Shown here: positions 46,310 to 56,407 of the stretch, piece after piece
Layout: every line of letters begins with the position of its first letter
How positions within the stretch are numbered: position 1 is the first letter of the stretch
Assembly (NCBI RefSeq): GCF_965200405.1
Contig: NZ_OZ241356.1
Span: forward strand, 496,001-560,000
Source of the DNA: Glacieibacterium sp965200405
GTDB taxonomy: Bacteria; Pseudomonadota; Alphaproteobacteria; Sphingomonadales; Sphingomonadaceae
DNA length: 64,000 nt
Direction of reading: 5' to 3'
The notes under the pieces: model-generated
Databases searched by the model: none
The model's input: the letters and a program-made list of their open reading frames with translations, nothing else
Told to the model about the DNA's origin: nothing
Position numbers and translations under genes: made by a program

Positions 46310-46756
46310 ATGACTGACGAAGAATGGCAGCCACTTAAGCATCCAAGCCATTATTTCAGCCGGATCGGTCGCGCGCAGACGCGGATCGGCGATGTGCGGT
46401 TACGCGCCGCCGGTCTCGCCACGGCACAGCTTCCCGTGCTGTCGATGCTGAGCCGTGGCGCCTCGCTGTCGCAGACCGAACTCGCGCGACGCGCCAAGGT
46501 CGAGCAGCCGTCGATGGCGCAGCTCCTGGTTCGGATGGAGCGCGACGGGCTTATCCAACGGGAGCCTGATCCATCCGACAGGCGCCCTAGCCTGATCACT
46601 CTGACGGAAAAAGCCAAACGACGCATTCCCGCGAGTCGAGCGATACTTCGCCAGGCCAACGCGGACATGACGCGGGGATTTTCCGCCGAGGACGTCGACA
46701 AACTTCTCGAGTTACTCGGGCGCGTGCTGGAAAACGTCGACGGGATCGAGAGTTAG
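46310..46756 (+). CDS. MarR-family transcriptional regulator
   Basis: 148 residues from ATG 46310 (MTDEEWQPLKHP). An ATG at 46289 is in frame, but would place the second operator inside the coding region; neither has a clear ribosome site. The winged helix-turn-helix is LSQTELARRAKVEQPSMAQL, with the family wing DPSDRRPSLITLTEKAKR. It probably represses the divergent monooxygenase gene and itself, released by a small phenolic or drug-like ligand. A helical C-terminus (LLELLGRVLENVDGI) completes the dimer interface. Confidence 0.9.
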   Translation: MTDEEWQPLKHPSHYFSRIGRAQTRIGDVRLRAAGLATAQLPVLSMLSRGASLSQTELARRAKVEQPSMAQLLVRMERDGLIQREPDPSDRRPSLITLTEKAKRRIPASRAILRQANADMTRGFSAEDVDKLLELLGRVLENVDGIES

Positions 46757-46948
46757 TCGCGCATCACGGACGGTCCGGAAACGTTAGGTTATGGCGGCTT
46801 TCGGGTTGTCTCATGAACAGGCTGGACGGCTCAGATTAGGCGGAAGCGGTCGTTGAGTTTGCAGAGATATGATCGCCATTTGGAACGATCGAAGCTTTGA
46901 GAGAAATGACAGCTTCAGAGGGTGGATGTCGCATTTTGTTTCTTGCAC

Positions 46949-47725
46949 TCAAGCGTCGGCGAGTTCGATCCACGTCGGCGCATGGTCGCTCGACTTGGGC
47001 AGGCCGCGCACGCTCCGATCGACGCCCGCCGCCTTGAGGCGAGGGCGCAGCGACGGGCTGACCAGCAGATGGTCGATCCGCAGCCCCGCGTTCCGCTCAT
47101 AGGCATTCCGGAAATAATCCCAGAAGGTGTAGATCGTCTCGTCGGGATGCAGCGCCCGCAGCGCGTCGGTCCAGCCCTGGGCGGTCAGGCGGAAGAACGC
47201 CTCGCGGATCTCGGGGGCGAACAGCGCGTCCTCGGTCCAGCGCTCGGGTTTGTAGACGTCGGCCTCGGTCGGCATGACGTTATAGTCGCCGGCCAGCACC
47301 ACCGGCGCGCCGCTCGCCAGCAAATCGGCGGCATGGGCGGTGAACTGCTCGAACCAGGCCAGCTTATAGTCGAACTTGGGGCCGGGGCGCGGGTTGCCGT
47401 TGGGCAGGTACAGGCCGCCGATCAGCACGCCGTTCACCGCCGCCTCGATATAGCGGCTCTGCGCCGGGTCGGGATCGTTCGGCAAGCCGCGCCGCGTCTC
47501 CACCGGCACGGTGCCGCGCGCCAGCATCGCGACGCCGTTCCAGCTTTTCTGGCCGTGCCAGATCGCACCATAGCCGGCGTCCTCGATCGCCTGCGCCGGA
47601 AACTTGTCCTGCGGCGCCTTCAGCTCCTGCAGGCAGACGACGTCGGGCTGCGTCGTCGCCAGCCATTCAAGCAGCACCGGCAACCGGCCGTTGACGCCGT
47701 TGACGTTGAATGTCGCGATCCGCAT
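46949..47725 (-). CDS. xth: Exodeoxyribonuclease III
   Basis: 258 residues from the ATG giving MRIATFNVNGVNGRLPVLLEWL. Catalytic motifs: LQELKAPQDKFP (metal-binding Glu), VLAGDYNVMPTEADV (Asp/Asn), GLRIDHLLVSPSL, and the catalytic His in SSDHAPTWIEL. It is an apurinic endonuclease and 3'-5' exonuclease for base excision repair. It is divergent from metZ. About 190 bases between it and marR hold nothing recognisable. Confidence 0.97.
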   Translation of the reverse strand: MRIATFNVNGVNGRLPVLLEWLATTQPDVVCLQELKAPQDKFPAQAIEDAGYGAIWHGQKSWNGVAMLARGTVPVETRRGLPNDPDPAQSRYIEAAVNGVLIGGLYLPNGNPRPGPKFDYKLAWFEQFTAHAADLLASGAPVVLAGDYNVMPTEADVYKPERWTEDALFAPEIREAFFRLTAQGWTDALRALHPDETIYTFWDYFRNAYERNAGLRIDHLLVSPSLRPRLKAAGVDRSVRGLPKSSDHAPTWIELADA

Positions 47726-47803
47726 GGCCGTCGTCCCTCCCGTTCGCCGCGCCTGAGCGGCAATAGTTGCGCGCTGTGACCCGCAGCGGCTAAGCCGTTC
47801 ACC

Positions 47804-49009
47804 ATGAAACGCACCACCGGACAGGACCGCGCCATCACCCGCGGTTGGCACCCCGCGACCCAGGCCGTTCGCGGCGGCACCGCGCGCTCCGAATGGGGCG
47901 AAACGTCGGAGGCGATCTTCCTGACCTCCGGCTTTGCCTATGACAGCGCCGGCCAGGCCGCGGCGCGTTTTGCCGGCACCGAGCAGGGCATGACCTATTC
48001 GCGCCTGCAGAACCCGACGGTGCAGATGCTGGAGGAGCGGCTGTGCCTGCTCGAAGGCGCCGAGGCGTGCCGCGCCACCGCGACCGGCATGGCGGCGATG
48101 TCGGGCGCACTGCTCAGTCATCTGTCGGCGGGCGATCATCTGGTTGCCGGGCGGGCGTTGTTCGGCTCGTGCCGGGTGCTGGTCGATACCATCCTGCCGC
48201 GCTTCGGCATCCAGACCACCGTCGTCGACGGGCGCGACGTCGACGCCTGGGCCAAGGCGCGCCAGCCCAACACCAAGGCGTTCTTCCTCGAGACTCCGGC
48301 CAATCCGACGCTGGATATCTGCGACATCGCGGCGATTTCGGCGATCGGCAAGGATGCGGGCGCGCTGGTCGTGGTCGACAACGCCTTTGCCTCGCCGGTG
48401 CTGCAGCGTCCGCTGGAGCTCGGCGCCGACGTCGTCGCGCATTCCGCGACCAAGCACATGGACGGCCAGGGCCGCGTGCTGGCCGGGGCGATCCTCGGGC
48501 CGGCGGGCTGGATGAACGACACCTACATGGCGATGGCGCGCCACACCGGGCCCGTGCTCAGCGCCTTCAACGCCTGGGTCGTGCTCAAGTCGCTGGAGAC
48601 GATGGACCTTCGCGTCCGGCGTGCCGTCGATAACGCCACTGCAGTCGCCAAGGCGCTGGAAGCCCGCGTGCCGAAGCTGCTGTACCCTGGCCTGCCGAGC
48701 CATCCGCAGCACGAACTGGCGATGCGCCAGATGAGCGGCGGCGGCACGATCATCGCGCTGTTCGTCGAGGATCGCGTCCAGGCCCACGCCCTGCTCGACG
48801 CGCTGGAGCTGATCGACATTTCCAACAACCTCGGCGACTCGCGGTCGCTGATGACCCATCCGGCGTCGAGCACCCACGCCAGCGTGTCGCCGGCGGTGCG
48901 CGAGGAGATGGGCATTACCGAGGGCATGCTGCGGCTGTCGGTCGGGCTGGAGGATCACCGCGACCTGATCGCCGACCTGTCGCAGGCGCTGGAGAAGGCC
49001 GGGCTATGA
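47804..49009 (+). CDS. metZ: O-succinylhomoserine sulfhydrylase
   Basis: 401 residues, PLP enzyme of the Cys/Met metabolism family. EAIFLTSGFAYDSAGQAAARF, YSRLQNPTVQMLEERLCLLEGAEA, the phosphate-binding Ser region, and the PLP lysine in AHSATKHMDGQGRVLAG. It makes homocysteine from O-succinylhomoserine and sulfide. The stop overlaps apaG by four bases (ATGA at 49006-49009). Confidence 0.94.
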   Translation: MKRTTGQDRAITRGWHPATQAVRGGTARSEWGETSEAIFLTSGFAYDSAGQAAARFAGTEQGMTYSRLQNPTVQMLEERLCLLEGAEACRATATGMAAMSGALLSHLSAGDHLVAGRALFGSCRVLVDTILPRFGIQTTVVDGRDVDAWAKARQPNTKAFFLETPANPTLDICDIAAISAIGKDAGALVVVDNAFASPVLQRPLELGADVVAHSATKHMDGQGRVLAGAILGPAGWMNDTYMAMARHTGPVLSAFNAWVVLKSLETMDLRVRRAVDNATAVAKALEARVPKLLYPGLPSHPQHELAMRQMSGGGTIIALFVEDRVQAHALLDALELIDISNNLGDSRSLMTHPASSTHASVSPAVREEMGITEGMLRLSVGLEDHRDLIADLSQALEKAGL

Positions 49010-49413
49010 TGCAGGCGTTCTTTCCTTATGCGGCGACGACGGCGGGCGTCACGGTGCGCGTCAACCCGAGCTTCCTGCCCGACCAGTCGGACCCGGAGCA
49101 GGGCGTCTTCGTCTGGAGCTATCACATCCGCATCGAGAACGGCGGCGAGCGCGACGTCCAGCTGATCGCCCGCCACTGGATCATCACCGATGGCCGCGGC
49201 CGCACCGAAGAGGTTCAGGGCGAGGGCGTCGTCGGCGAGCAGCCGCTGATCGAGCCGGGCAACAGCTTCGACTATGTCTCCGGCTGCCCGCTGTCGACGC
49301 CGTCGGGCACGATGCACGGTACCTACGCCATGGCCGCCGACGGCGAGCTGTTCGAGGTCGCGATCCCGCTGTTCTCGCTCGACAGCCCGCATGCCCGCAC
49401 GAGCTTGAATTGA
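49006..49413 (+). CDS. apaG: ApaG protein
   Basis: 135 residues, a single fibronectin-like beta domain: VTVRVNPSFLPDQSDP, FVWSYHIRIENGG, VQLIARHWIITDGRG, EVQGEGVVGEQPLIEPG, YVSGCPLSTPSGTMHGTY. These are the conserved ApaG strands. The family is linked to magnesium/cobalt resistance and diadenosine tetraphosphate levels, mechanism unknown. Its TGA overlaps the TTG start of the LysR gene. Confidence 0.95.
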   Translation: MMQAFFPYAATTAGVTVRVNPSFLPDQSDPEQGVFVWSYHIRIENGGERDVQLIARHWIITDGRGRTEEVQGEGVVGEQPLIEPGNSFDYVSGCPLSTPSGTMHGTYAMAADGELFEVAIPLFSLDSPHARTSLN

Positions 49414-50201
49414 AGCGCACCCACCTGCCTTTGAACGCGCTGCGCGTCTTCGATGCGGCGGCGCGCCATCTGTCGTTCACCAAGGCGGCGGACGAGCTGG
49501 CGGTGACCCCGGCTGCGGTCGGGCAGCAGATCCGGGCGCTGGAGGACACGCTCGGCGTCGTGCTGTTCAAGCGGATGACGCGCAACCTGGAGCTGACCCC
49601 GGAGGCCGAGCGCGCCCTGCCCGCGCTGCGCGCCGGCTTCCTGCAGTTCGAGGAGTCGGTGCGGATCCTGCAGGACGCACAGGGCTCGCGGGTGCTGACC
49701 ATCGCCGCGCCGCGCGATTTCACCGCCAAGTGGCTCGCAGCAAGGCTGGCCGGCTATGCCCGCGCCAATCCGGAAGTGCGCTTCGTGCTCGCGGCCAGCG
49801 ACGGTGCGGTCGATTTTACCCAGGCCAACCTCGACCTCGCCATCGTCTTCGACGGGGAACCGCAGGAGGAAGGCATCCACGGCCGGGTCATCGCTGCGGA
49901 AACGCTGGTGCTCGTCGGCGCGCCCGGAGCCGAGGCGGACGGCTCGCGCATCGCCCACCCCGGCGACCTGGAGGCCACCGGGCTGACCGTCGCCGATGCC
50001 GGCTTGGCGCTCGATGCCGCGGCGCTCGGGTTGGGTCTCGCAAAGGTGCCCGCGACGCTGGCGGCTGCCGACCTTGCCGCTGGCCGCGTGGTCCCGATCG
50101 GTGAGCCGGAGCCCTCGGCGCAGTCATGGTGGCTGATCGCCCCGACGCCGCAGTGGCGCCAGGCCAAGGTCCGCGCCATCGTCGAGTTCCTGCTCGCCTG
50201 A
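49410..50201 (+). CDS. LysR-family regulator (GcvA type), short effector domain
   Basis: 263 residues from TTG 49410 (TTGA overlap with apaG). The N-terminal helix-turn-helix is typical of GcvA-type LysR proteins: LPLNALRVFDAAARHLSFTKAADELAVTPAAVGQQIRALED. The effector domain (LTIAAPRDFTAKWLAARLAGYAR, DLAIVFDG, GLGLAKVPATLAAADLAAG) is about 35 residues shorter than usual. Co-transcription with metZ and apaG is unusual for LysR genes, which are mostly divergent from their targets. Target unknown. Confidence 0.87.
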   Translation: MKRTHLPLNALRVFDAAARHLSFTKAADELAVTPAAVGQQIRALEDTLGVVLFKRMTRNLELTPEAERALPALRAGFLQFEESVRILQDAQGSRVLTIAAPRDFTAKWLAARLAGYARANPEVRFVLAASDGAVDFTQANLDLAIVFDGEPQEEGIHGRVIAAETLVLVGAPGAEADGSRIAHPGDLEATGLTVADAGLALDAAALGLGLAKVPATLAAADLAAGRVVPIGEPEPSAQSWWLIAPTPQWRQAKVRAIVEFLLA

Positions 50202-50228
50202 GCTACACCGGCGACTGGTTCGCCTGAT

Positions 50229-51533
50229 TTACATAGTCGCGAACATGCCGATCGCCGCGACGCCCATCACCAAAGTCGTCAGCCAACCGACCGCCTTCAT
50301 CGGGCGCGACAGCGTAAAGCTGCCCATCACGTCGTTGCGGCTCGCCATCAGCAACATCATCGCCATGATCGGCACCGCGACGACGCCGTTGAGCACCGCG
50401 CTGTAGAACAGCGCCTTGACCGGATCGAGCGACGTGAAGTTCATCGCCGCCCCGACCAGCGTCGCCCCCGCGATCACTCCGTAGAAAGCCTTCGCCCGGC
50501 CGACCTTGCGCGCCAGCCCGACGTGGGTGCCCAGCGTCTCGCCCACCGCATAGGCCGTCGAGCTCGCCAGCACCGGCAGGGCCAGCAGCCCGGTGCCGAT
50601 GATCCCCAGCGCGAAGATCAGGAACACGTACGGCCCGGCGATCGGGCGCAGCGCCTCAGCCGCCTGGGCCGACGTCTCGATGTCGGTGATCCCCTGCGCG
50701 TGCAGCGTCGCCGCCGTGGTCAGGATGATGAACAGCGCCACCAGATTTGAAAAGCCCATGCCGATATAGGTGTCCCAGCGGATGCGCCTGAACTCGGTCG
50801 GCGCCTGCTCCGGCGCGCGGTTGAGCGGCACCGCGCCTTTGCGCTCCTTGACCTCCTCGACCTCCTCCTCGGCCTGCCAGAAGAACAGGTAAGGGCTGAT
50901 CGTCGTCCCGAGGATCGCGACGACGACGGTGAGATAACCCGCGGTCAGCGTGATGTGCGGCACCACCAGCCGCAGCGCCACCTCGCCCCAGGGAATGTGC
51001 ACGGTCAGCGCCACCCCGACATAGGCGAACAGCGACAGCGTCAGCCACTTCAGCACCGAGACGTAGCGCGAGTAGCGCACGAAGGTTTCCAGCGTCAGCG
51101 ACAGCAGCGCGAACCCCGCCACCCACAGCAGGTGCGGCCCGCCGACGACCAGCTTCAACGCCGCCGCCATCGCGCCCAGGTCGGCGCCGATGTTGATGGT
51201 GTTAGCGACGATCAGCAGCGAAATCAGCGTGTACAGAACCGGGCGCGGATAGTGCCGCTTGAGATTGCCCGCGATGCCGCGTCCGGTCACCCGGCCGATC
51301 CGCGCGCTGATCTCCTGGATCGCGCACATCAGCGGCCAGCTGAACAGCATGACCCAGCCGAGATTATAGCCGAACTGCGCCCCCGCCTGCGAATAGGTGG
51401 CGATGCCGCTGGGATCGTCGTCCGAGGCGCCGGTGATCAGTCCCGGCCCGAGCACCGACAACAGCCTGGGCCGCGTCGGCTGCTTGACCGCGCCCGGTGA
51501 ATTGGCGGCGGCGGGCAGCTCGGCATCGGCCAT
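50229..51533 (-). CDS. NRAMP-family divalent metal transporter with altered metal site
   Basis: 434 residues from the ATG giving MADAELPAAANSPGAV. About 11 membrane helices. Helix 1 reads GLITGASDDDPSGIATYSQAG, where classical NRAMP has DPGN, and helix 6 reads GTTISPYLFFWQAEEE where classical NRAMP has a metal-binding Met-Pro-His. The Met and His are thus Ser and Tyr. Such changes are known in NRAMP relatives that prefer harder ions, so manganese or magnesium is more likely than iron. An acidic cytoplasmic loop (EEEVEEVKERK) follows helix 6. It is convergent with the LysR gene. Confidence 0.85.
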   Translation of the reverse strand: MADAELPAAANSPGAVKQPTRPRLLSVLGPGLITGASDDDPSGIATYSQAGAQFGYNLGWVMLFSWPLMCAIQEISARIGRVTGRGIAGNLKRHYPRPVLYTLISLLIVANTINIGADLGAMAAALKLVVGGPHLLWVAGFALLSLTLETFVRYSRYVSVLKWLTLSLFAYVGVALTVHIPWGEVALRLVVPHITLTAGYLTVVVAILGTTISPYLFFWQAEEEVEEVKERKGAVPLNRAPEQAPTEFRRIRWDTYIGMGFSNLVALFIILTTAATLHAQGITDIETSAQAAEALRPIAGPYVFLIFALGIIGTGLLALPVLASSTAYAVGETLGTHVGLARKVGRAKAFYGVIAGATLVGAAMNFTSLDPVKALFYSAVLNGVVAVPIMAMMLLMASRNDVMGSFTLSRPMKAVGWLTTLVMGVAAIGMFATM

Positions 51534-51706
51534 GGTCAAGTCCCTCGCGGCGTCGGATCGTTTCGCACCCATAGCGCAGATCCGCGTGAGCGACAGCGTG
51601 CCAGATGCCTAAGCGCTTACGAGGGCACCGCTGGCGAGACCCCGGCGCGGCTGCTCAGACGGTGCAGGCAGCGAGAACCCGCACCGCGACGGACATTGCG
51701 CCCATC

Positions 51707-53701
<1,995 letters not shown>

Positions 53702-53848
53702 GACCTCCTTCTAGGACGGTGTGCGGCTTCGCGCAAAATGCTTGTCCCCCTGCCGAAATGGCTGAAATGCGTGGTTTGTACGGTGGAGCACCGAAAAAGT
53801 TGAACGGTCGTGCAGATTGTTGTTGCAAATCGCTTTGCTGCAGTGCAC

Positions 53849-53923
53849 AACAATCAGGCCAATATGGCGATCCTCCCCAAGGATTTTACTAGAGGCCGGT
53901 AGTTCGCTACCGGCCTCTTTTTT
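53849..53923 (+). ncRNA. Candidate small RNA with CU-rich loop and strong terminator
   Basis: In the 451-base gap between parE and the outer membrane protein gene, a transcript reading rightward would hold a hairpin ATCCT-CCCCA-AGGAT (53870-53884), whose loop region CCTCCCC is complementary to Shine-Dalgarno sequences, directly followed by an 11-bp terminator at 53892-53923. No open reading frame ends at this terminator; parE runs away from it. CU-rich hairpin loops of this type are known in alphaproteobacterial small RNAs. The 5' end is unknown; 53849 is only a guess. Confidence 0.5.
53892..53923 (+). terminator. Perfect rho-independent terminator without an upstream gene
   Basis: GAGGCCGGTAG (53892-53902), tetraloop TTCG, CTACCGGCCTC (53907-53917), six T residues (53918-53923). 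This is the strongest terminator in the window, and on its own strand it follows no protein gene. This supports a small RNA just upstream. Confidence 0.88.
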
Positions 53924-54019
53924 CATTCCCTGTCCTCGCGCTCAGCCTTTTACGGCGCTGTAATGCGTGTTGCTGGAAATCCACATAGCTTCACAATGTG
54001 TGACTGCCGTAATCAGCAG

Positions 54020-54034
54020 TTGTGCAACGCACAA
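54020..54034. promoter_or_regulatory. Palindrome TTGTGC-AAC-GCACAA before the outer membrane protein gene
   Basis: A perfect six-base inverted repeat with a three-base centre, about 120 bases before the ATG at 54153. A related sequence with GCACAA lies at about 53843-53850 upstream of the candidate small RNA. It may be a regulator site shared by both. No regulator is identified. Confidence 0.4.
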
Positions 54035-54152
54035 AAGCTTGGCACTTTTGGTTCAACAAGACTGCCGTGAACCACGGATGCCCGAGCGGGTGCACAGATC
54101 AGCACGATGACCCGCCGGCACAGCCGCGCGGGCGAGCAGGGAGTGGTCAACA

Positions 54153-54896
54153 ATGAAGATCTCGAACCGTGGCGTAAGCCTTTTCGCGCTTTCGGCAGCA
54201 ATGCTGCTGGGCAACGTCGGCCATGCGCAGGAAGCTGCAGCACCGGCACCGGCTATCACGATCACCGGCACCGCAGCGTTCGTCACCGACTATCGCTTCC
54301 GCGGCGTCTCGCTCAGCGACCGCGATATCGCGGGCCAGGCGAGCATCACCGCAACTCATTCCTCGGGCCTGTTCGTCGGCATCTGGGGCTCCAGCATCGA
54401 CCCGATCGGCGCGACCGCGACCTCGAACGGTTCGTCGCAGGAGATCGACCTTACCGCCGGTTTCTCCAAGGCGTTCGGCGCGATCACCCCGACCGTCGGC
54501 GTCATCGGCTACGTTTACCCGGGCGGCCATGACGTCGCCTATTACGAGCCCTTCGTCTCGGTCGCCGGTGCCGTCGGCCCGCTTTCGGTGACGCTCGGCG
54601 CGAACTATGCCCCGAACCAGGGCAACACCGCCGAGGACAACATCTATGTCTACGGCCTCGGCGCGATCGGCATTCCCAACTCGCCGATCACCGTCAAGGC
54701 GTCGGTCGGCTATGAAAATGGCGCCTTCGACTACGGCTCCAGCAGCAAGATCGACTACATGGTCGGTGCCGACTTCAAGTATAAGTTCCTGACCGTCGGC
54801 GTGCAGTACATCGGCAACAACCTCGACCGGAACAGCTTCGCCTCCTCGCACAACCGCAAGGACGGCGTCGTCGCGAGCGTAACCGCAGCGTTCTAG
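54153..54896 (+). CDS. Outer membrane protein, TorF family (TIGR02001)
   Basis: 247 residues with a signal peptide (GVSLFALSAAMLLGNVGHAQ). The mature start ITGTAAFVTDYRFRGVSLSDRDIAGQASI is the hallmark of the TIGR02001 family. The barrel pattern continues with GLFVGIWGSSIDP, EIDLTAGFSKAFG, IGYVYPGG and PLSVTLGANYAPNQ, and ends in a C-terminal Phe (VASVTAAF), as expected for BAM-inserted barrels. Function in transport is presumed but unproven. A palindrome lies upstream. Confidence 0.88.
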   Translation: MKISNRGVSLFALSAAMLLGNVGHAQEAAAPAPAITITGTAAFVTDYRFRGVSLSDRDIAGQASITATHSSGLFVGIWGSSIDPIGATATSNGSSQEIDLTAGFSKAFGAITPTVGVIGYVYPGGHDVAYYEPFVSVAGAVGPLSVTLGANYAPNQGNTAEDNIYVYGLGAIGIPNSPITVKASVGYENGAFDYGSSSKIDYMVGADFKYKFLTVGVQYIGNNLDRNSFASSHNRKDGVVASVTAAF

Positions 54897-55249
54897 TCGC
54901 AGCGCGGCCGCGCATAGCGAAACGAGTGCCCTTGCACTCGCCGAGCTATGCGCGGACTCGCGCAAGACCGGCCGGCGAGCAGGTCCTTCGACCGCTCGTC
55001 CGACGCCAGCACGGGCTTTGCCCGTGCCCTCCCTTGCCACCCGTCATCCCGGCGAAGGCCGGGACCCATCACGCCCGACCTCCGACAACCGCCCGACTCT
55101 CCGCCCCCTCCTGCAGCAGCCTGAGAGAATGGGTCCCGGCCTACGCCGGGATGACGCCTACCCTGAGGTTCGCCGCTGTTGCCGCGTCATCTGCGCTCGC
55201 GCTCCCGCCCCGCCTTCAAACCGCCGTTCCCCGGTGCCATATAGCGTCG
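54897..55249. other. Intergenic region with large inverted repeat
   Basis: 353 bases between the outer membrane protein gene and the DUF1289 gene. It is dominated by the inverted repeat at 55043-55155. Open frames crossing it read through the repeat and are not credible genes. A GC-rich imperfect pairing around 54905-54965 (CGCATAGC.../GCTATGCGCG) may terminate the upstream gene. Confidence 0.5.
55043..55155. repeat. Intergenic inverted repeat, copy 2 (GTCATCCCGGCGAAGGCC family)
   Basis: 27-base arms at 55043-55069 and 55129-55155, identical at 26 of 27 positions when inverted, around a 59-base centre. Arms begin GTCATCCCGGCG and run to GGGACCCAT. The outer arms match copy 1 at 38999-39089, while the centres differ. 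This fits a non-autonomous palindromic element of REP or MITE type. Confidence 0.8.
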
Positions 55250-55444
55250 ATGGCCGCCGCCTCACCCTGCATCCAGCATTGCGCCATCGACCCGTCGAGC
55301 GGCTGGTGTCTCGGCTGCGCCCGGACCATCGACGAGATCATCGCCTGGCCGAACGCCAGCGAGGCCGAGCGGCTGGCGATCCTCGACAAGCTGCCCCAGC
55401 GCGCCGCCGCGAGACCGGAGGGCATCCGTGTCGTTGAAGCTTAG
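55250..55444 (+). CDS. DUF1289 small cysteine-rich protein
   Basis: 64 residues from ATG 55250. The family pattern is complete: SPCIQHCAIDPSSGWCLGCARTIDEI, with four cysteines in C-x3-C-x8-C-x2-C spacing, then W and a short helix. The cysteines may bind a metal or Fe-S cluster; function is unknown. It overlaps the following oxidoreductase remnant by 17 bases, which suggests the intact ancestor was coupled to it. Confidence 0.85.
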   Translation: MAAASPCIQHCAIDPSSGWCLGCARTIDEIIAWPNASEAERLAILDKLPQRAAARPEGIRVVEA

Positions 55445-55655
55445 CGTCCTCGACCAGTCCCAAATCCCGGCCTGGCTAACGGAAAACCCGCAGGTCGGGA
55501 CGCCGGGCAAGGTCCGTGCCGGGATCGAGGCGGCCGCGGTCGAGTACGGCCCCGACGAGGTCATGCCGGTCAACATCCTCCACGACCACCAGGCCCGCCG
55601 CCACAGCTATGAGCTGGTCGCCGACAGTTTCGCCACGGTCGCGGCGGCGGCTTGA
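55428..55655 (+). pseudogene. Remnant of a luciferase-like (LLM) flavin oxidoreductase, internally deleted
   Basis: 75 residues. The first about 10 (LSVLDQSQIP) are the N-terminal strand of MsnO8-type LLM flavin oxidoreductases, whose members start with a similar SVLDQSP phrase. From about residue 12 the text (NPQVGTPGKVRAGIEAAAV, YGPDEVMPVNILHDH, ARRHSYELVAD) is the family's extreme C-terminus. About 250-270 central residues, including the flavin barrel, are missing, and the frame is kept. It therefore looks like an in-frame deletion relic, not a functional enzyme. The stop overlaps the ABC ATPase start. Confidence 0.78.
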
Positions 55656-56407
55656 CCCAGGTCCGCTTCGACGGAGTCGGGAAGCGCTACGGCGCGGTGG
55701 CGGCGCTGTCGGACGTCGACCTCGATATCGCCAGCGGCAGTTTCGTCGCGCTGGTCGGCGGCTCGGGCTCCGGCAAGACGACGCTGCTCAAAACCGTCAA
55801 CCGGCTGGTCGTGCCCGATTCGGGCGCCGTCCTGATCGACGGAACCGACGTCGCGGCGCAGCCGGCGGCCGAACTGCGCCGCCGGATCGGCTATGTCTTC
55901 CAGGGCATCGGCCTGTTCCCGCACCTTAGCATCAGCGCGAACATCGCCGTGGTGCCGCGCCTGCTCGGCTGGGACGGTGCGCGCATCGCGGCGCGCACCA
56001 GCGAGTTGCTCGACCTGATCGACCTGCCCCGCGACGTCGCCGACCGCAGGCCGGCGCAGCTGTCCGGCGGCCAGCGCCAGCGTGTCGGCTTCGCCCGGGC
56101 GCTCGCGGCAGGGCCGAAGCTGATGCTGCTCGACGAGCCGTTCGGCGCCCTCGACCCGTTGACCCGTGACGCCCTCGCCACGCGCTACCGGGCGCTCCAC
56201 GACGAACTCGGCATGACCAGTCTGATGGTCACCCACGACGTGCAGGAGGCGCTGCTCCTCGCCGACCGGATCATCGTCCTGCGCACCGGTGCGGTGGTTG
56301 CCGACGCCACGCCTGCGGAACTGCTCGCCGGTCACCCCGACCCGCAGGTTGCCGAGATGATCGCCGTCCCGCGCCGCCAGGCCGAGCGCATCGCGGCCTT
56401 GCGATGA
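55652..56407 (+). CDS. Quaternary-amine-type ABC transporter ATP-binding protein (OpuCA/OsmV-like)
   Basis: 251 residues from TTG 55652 (TTGA overlap with the preceding remnant). Walker A GGSGSGKTTLLKTVNRL with the TVNRL phrase typical of glycine-betaine/choline ATPases, Q-loop YVFQGIGLFPHL, signature LSGGQRQRVGFARAL, Walker B LMLLDEPFGALDPLTRD, H-loop VTHDVQEAL. It lacks the C-terminal CBS domains found in many OpuCA proteins. Coupled to the fused permease gene by a four-base ATGA overlap. Confidence 0.93.
   Translation: MTQVRFDGVGKRYGAVAALSDVDLDIASGSFVALVGGSGSGKTTLLKTVNRLVVPDSGAVLIDGTDVAAQPAAELRRRIGYVFQGIGLFPHLSISANIAVVPRLLGWDGARIAARTSELLDLIDLPRDVADRRPAQLSGGQRQRVGFARALAAGPKLMLLDEPFGALDPLTRDALATRYRALHDELGMTSLMVTHDVQEALLLADRIIVLRTGAVVADATPAELLAGHPDPQVAEMIAVPRRQAERIAALR

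Noticed and set aside
55018..55249. Plus-strand frames through the inverted repeat before the DUF1289 gene
   Set aside because: They translate the palindromic repeat itself; the DUF1289 protein starts at 55250.
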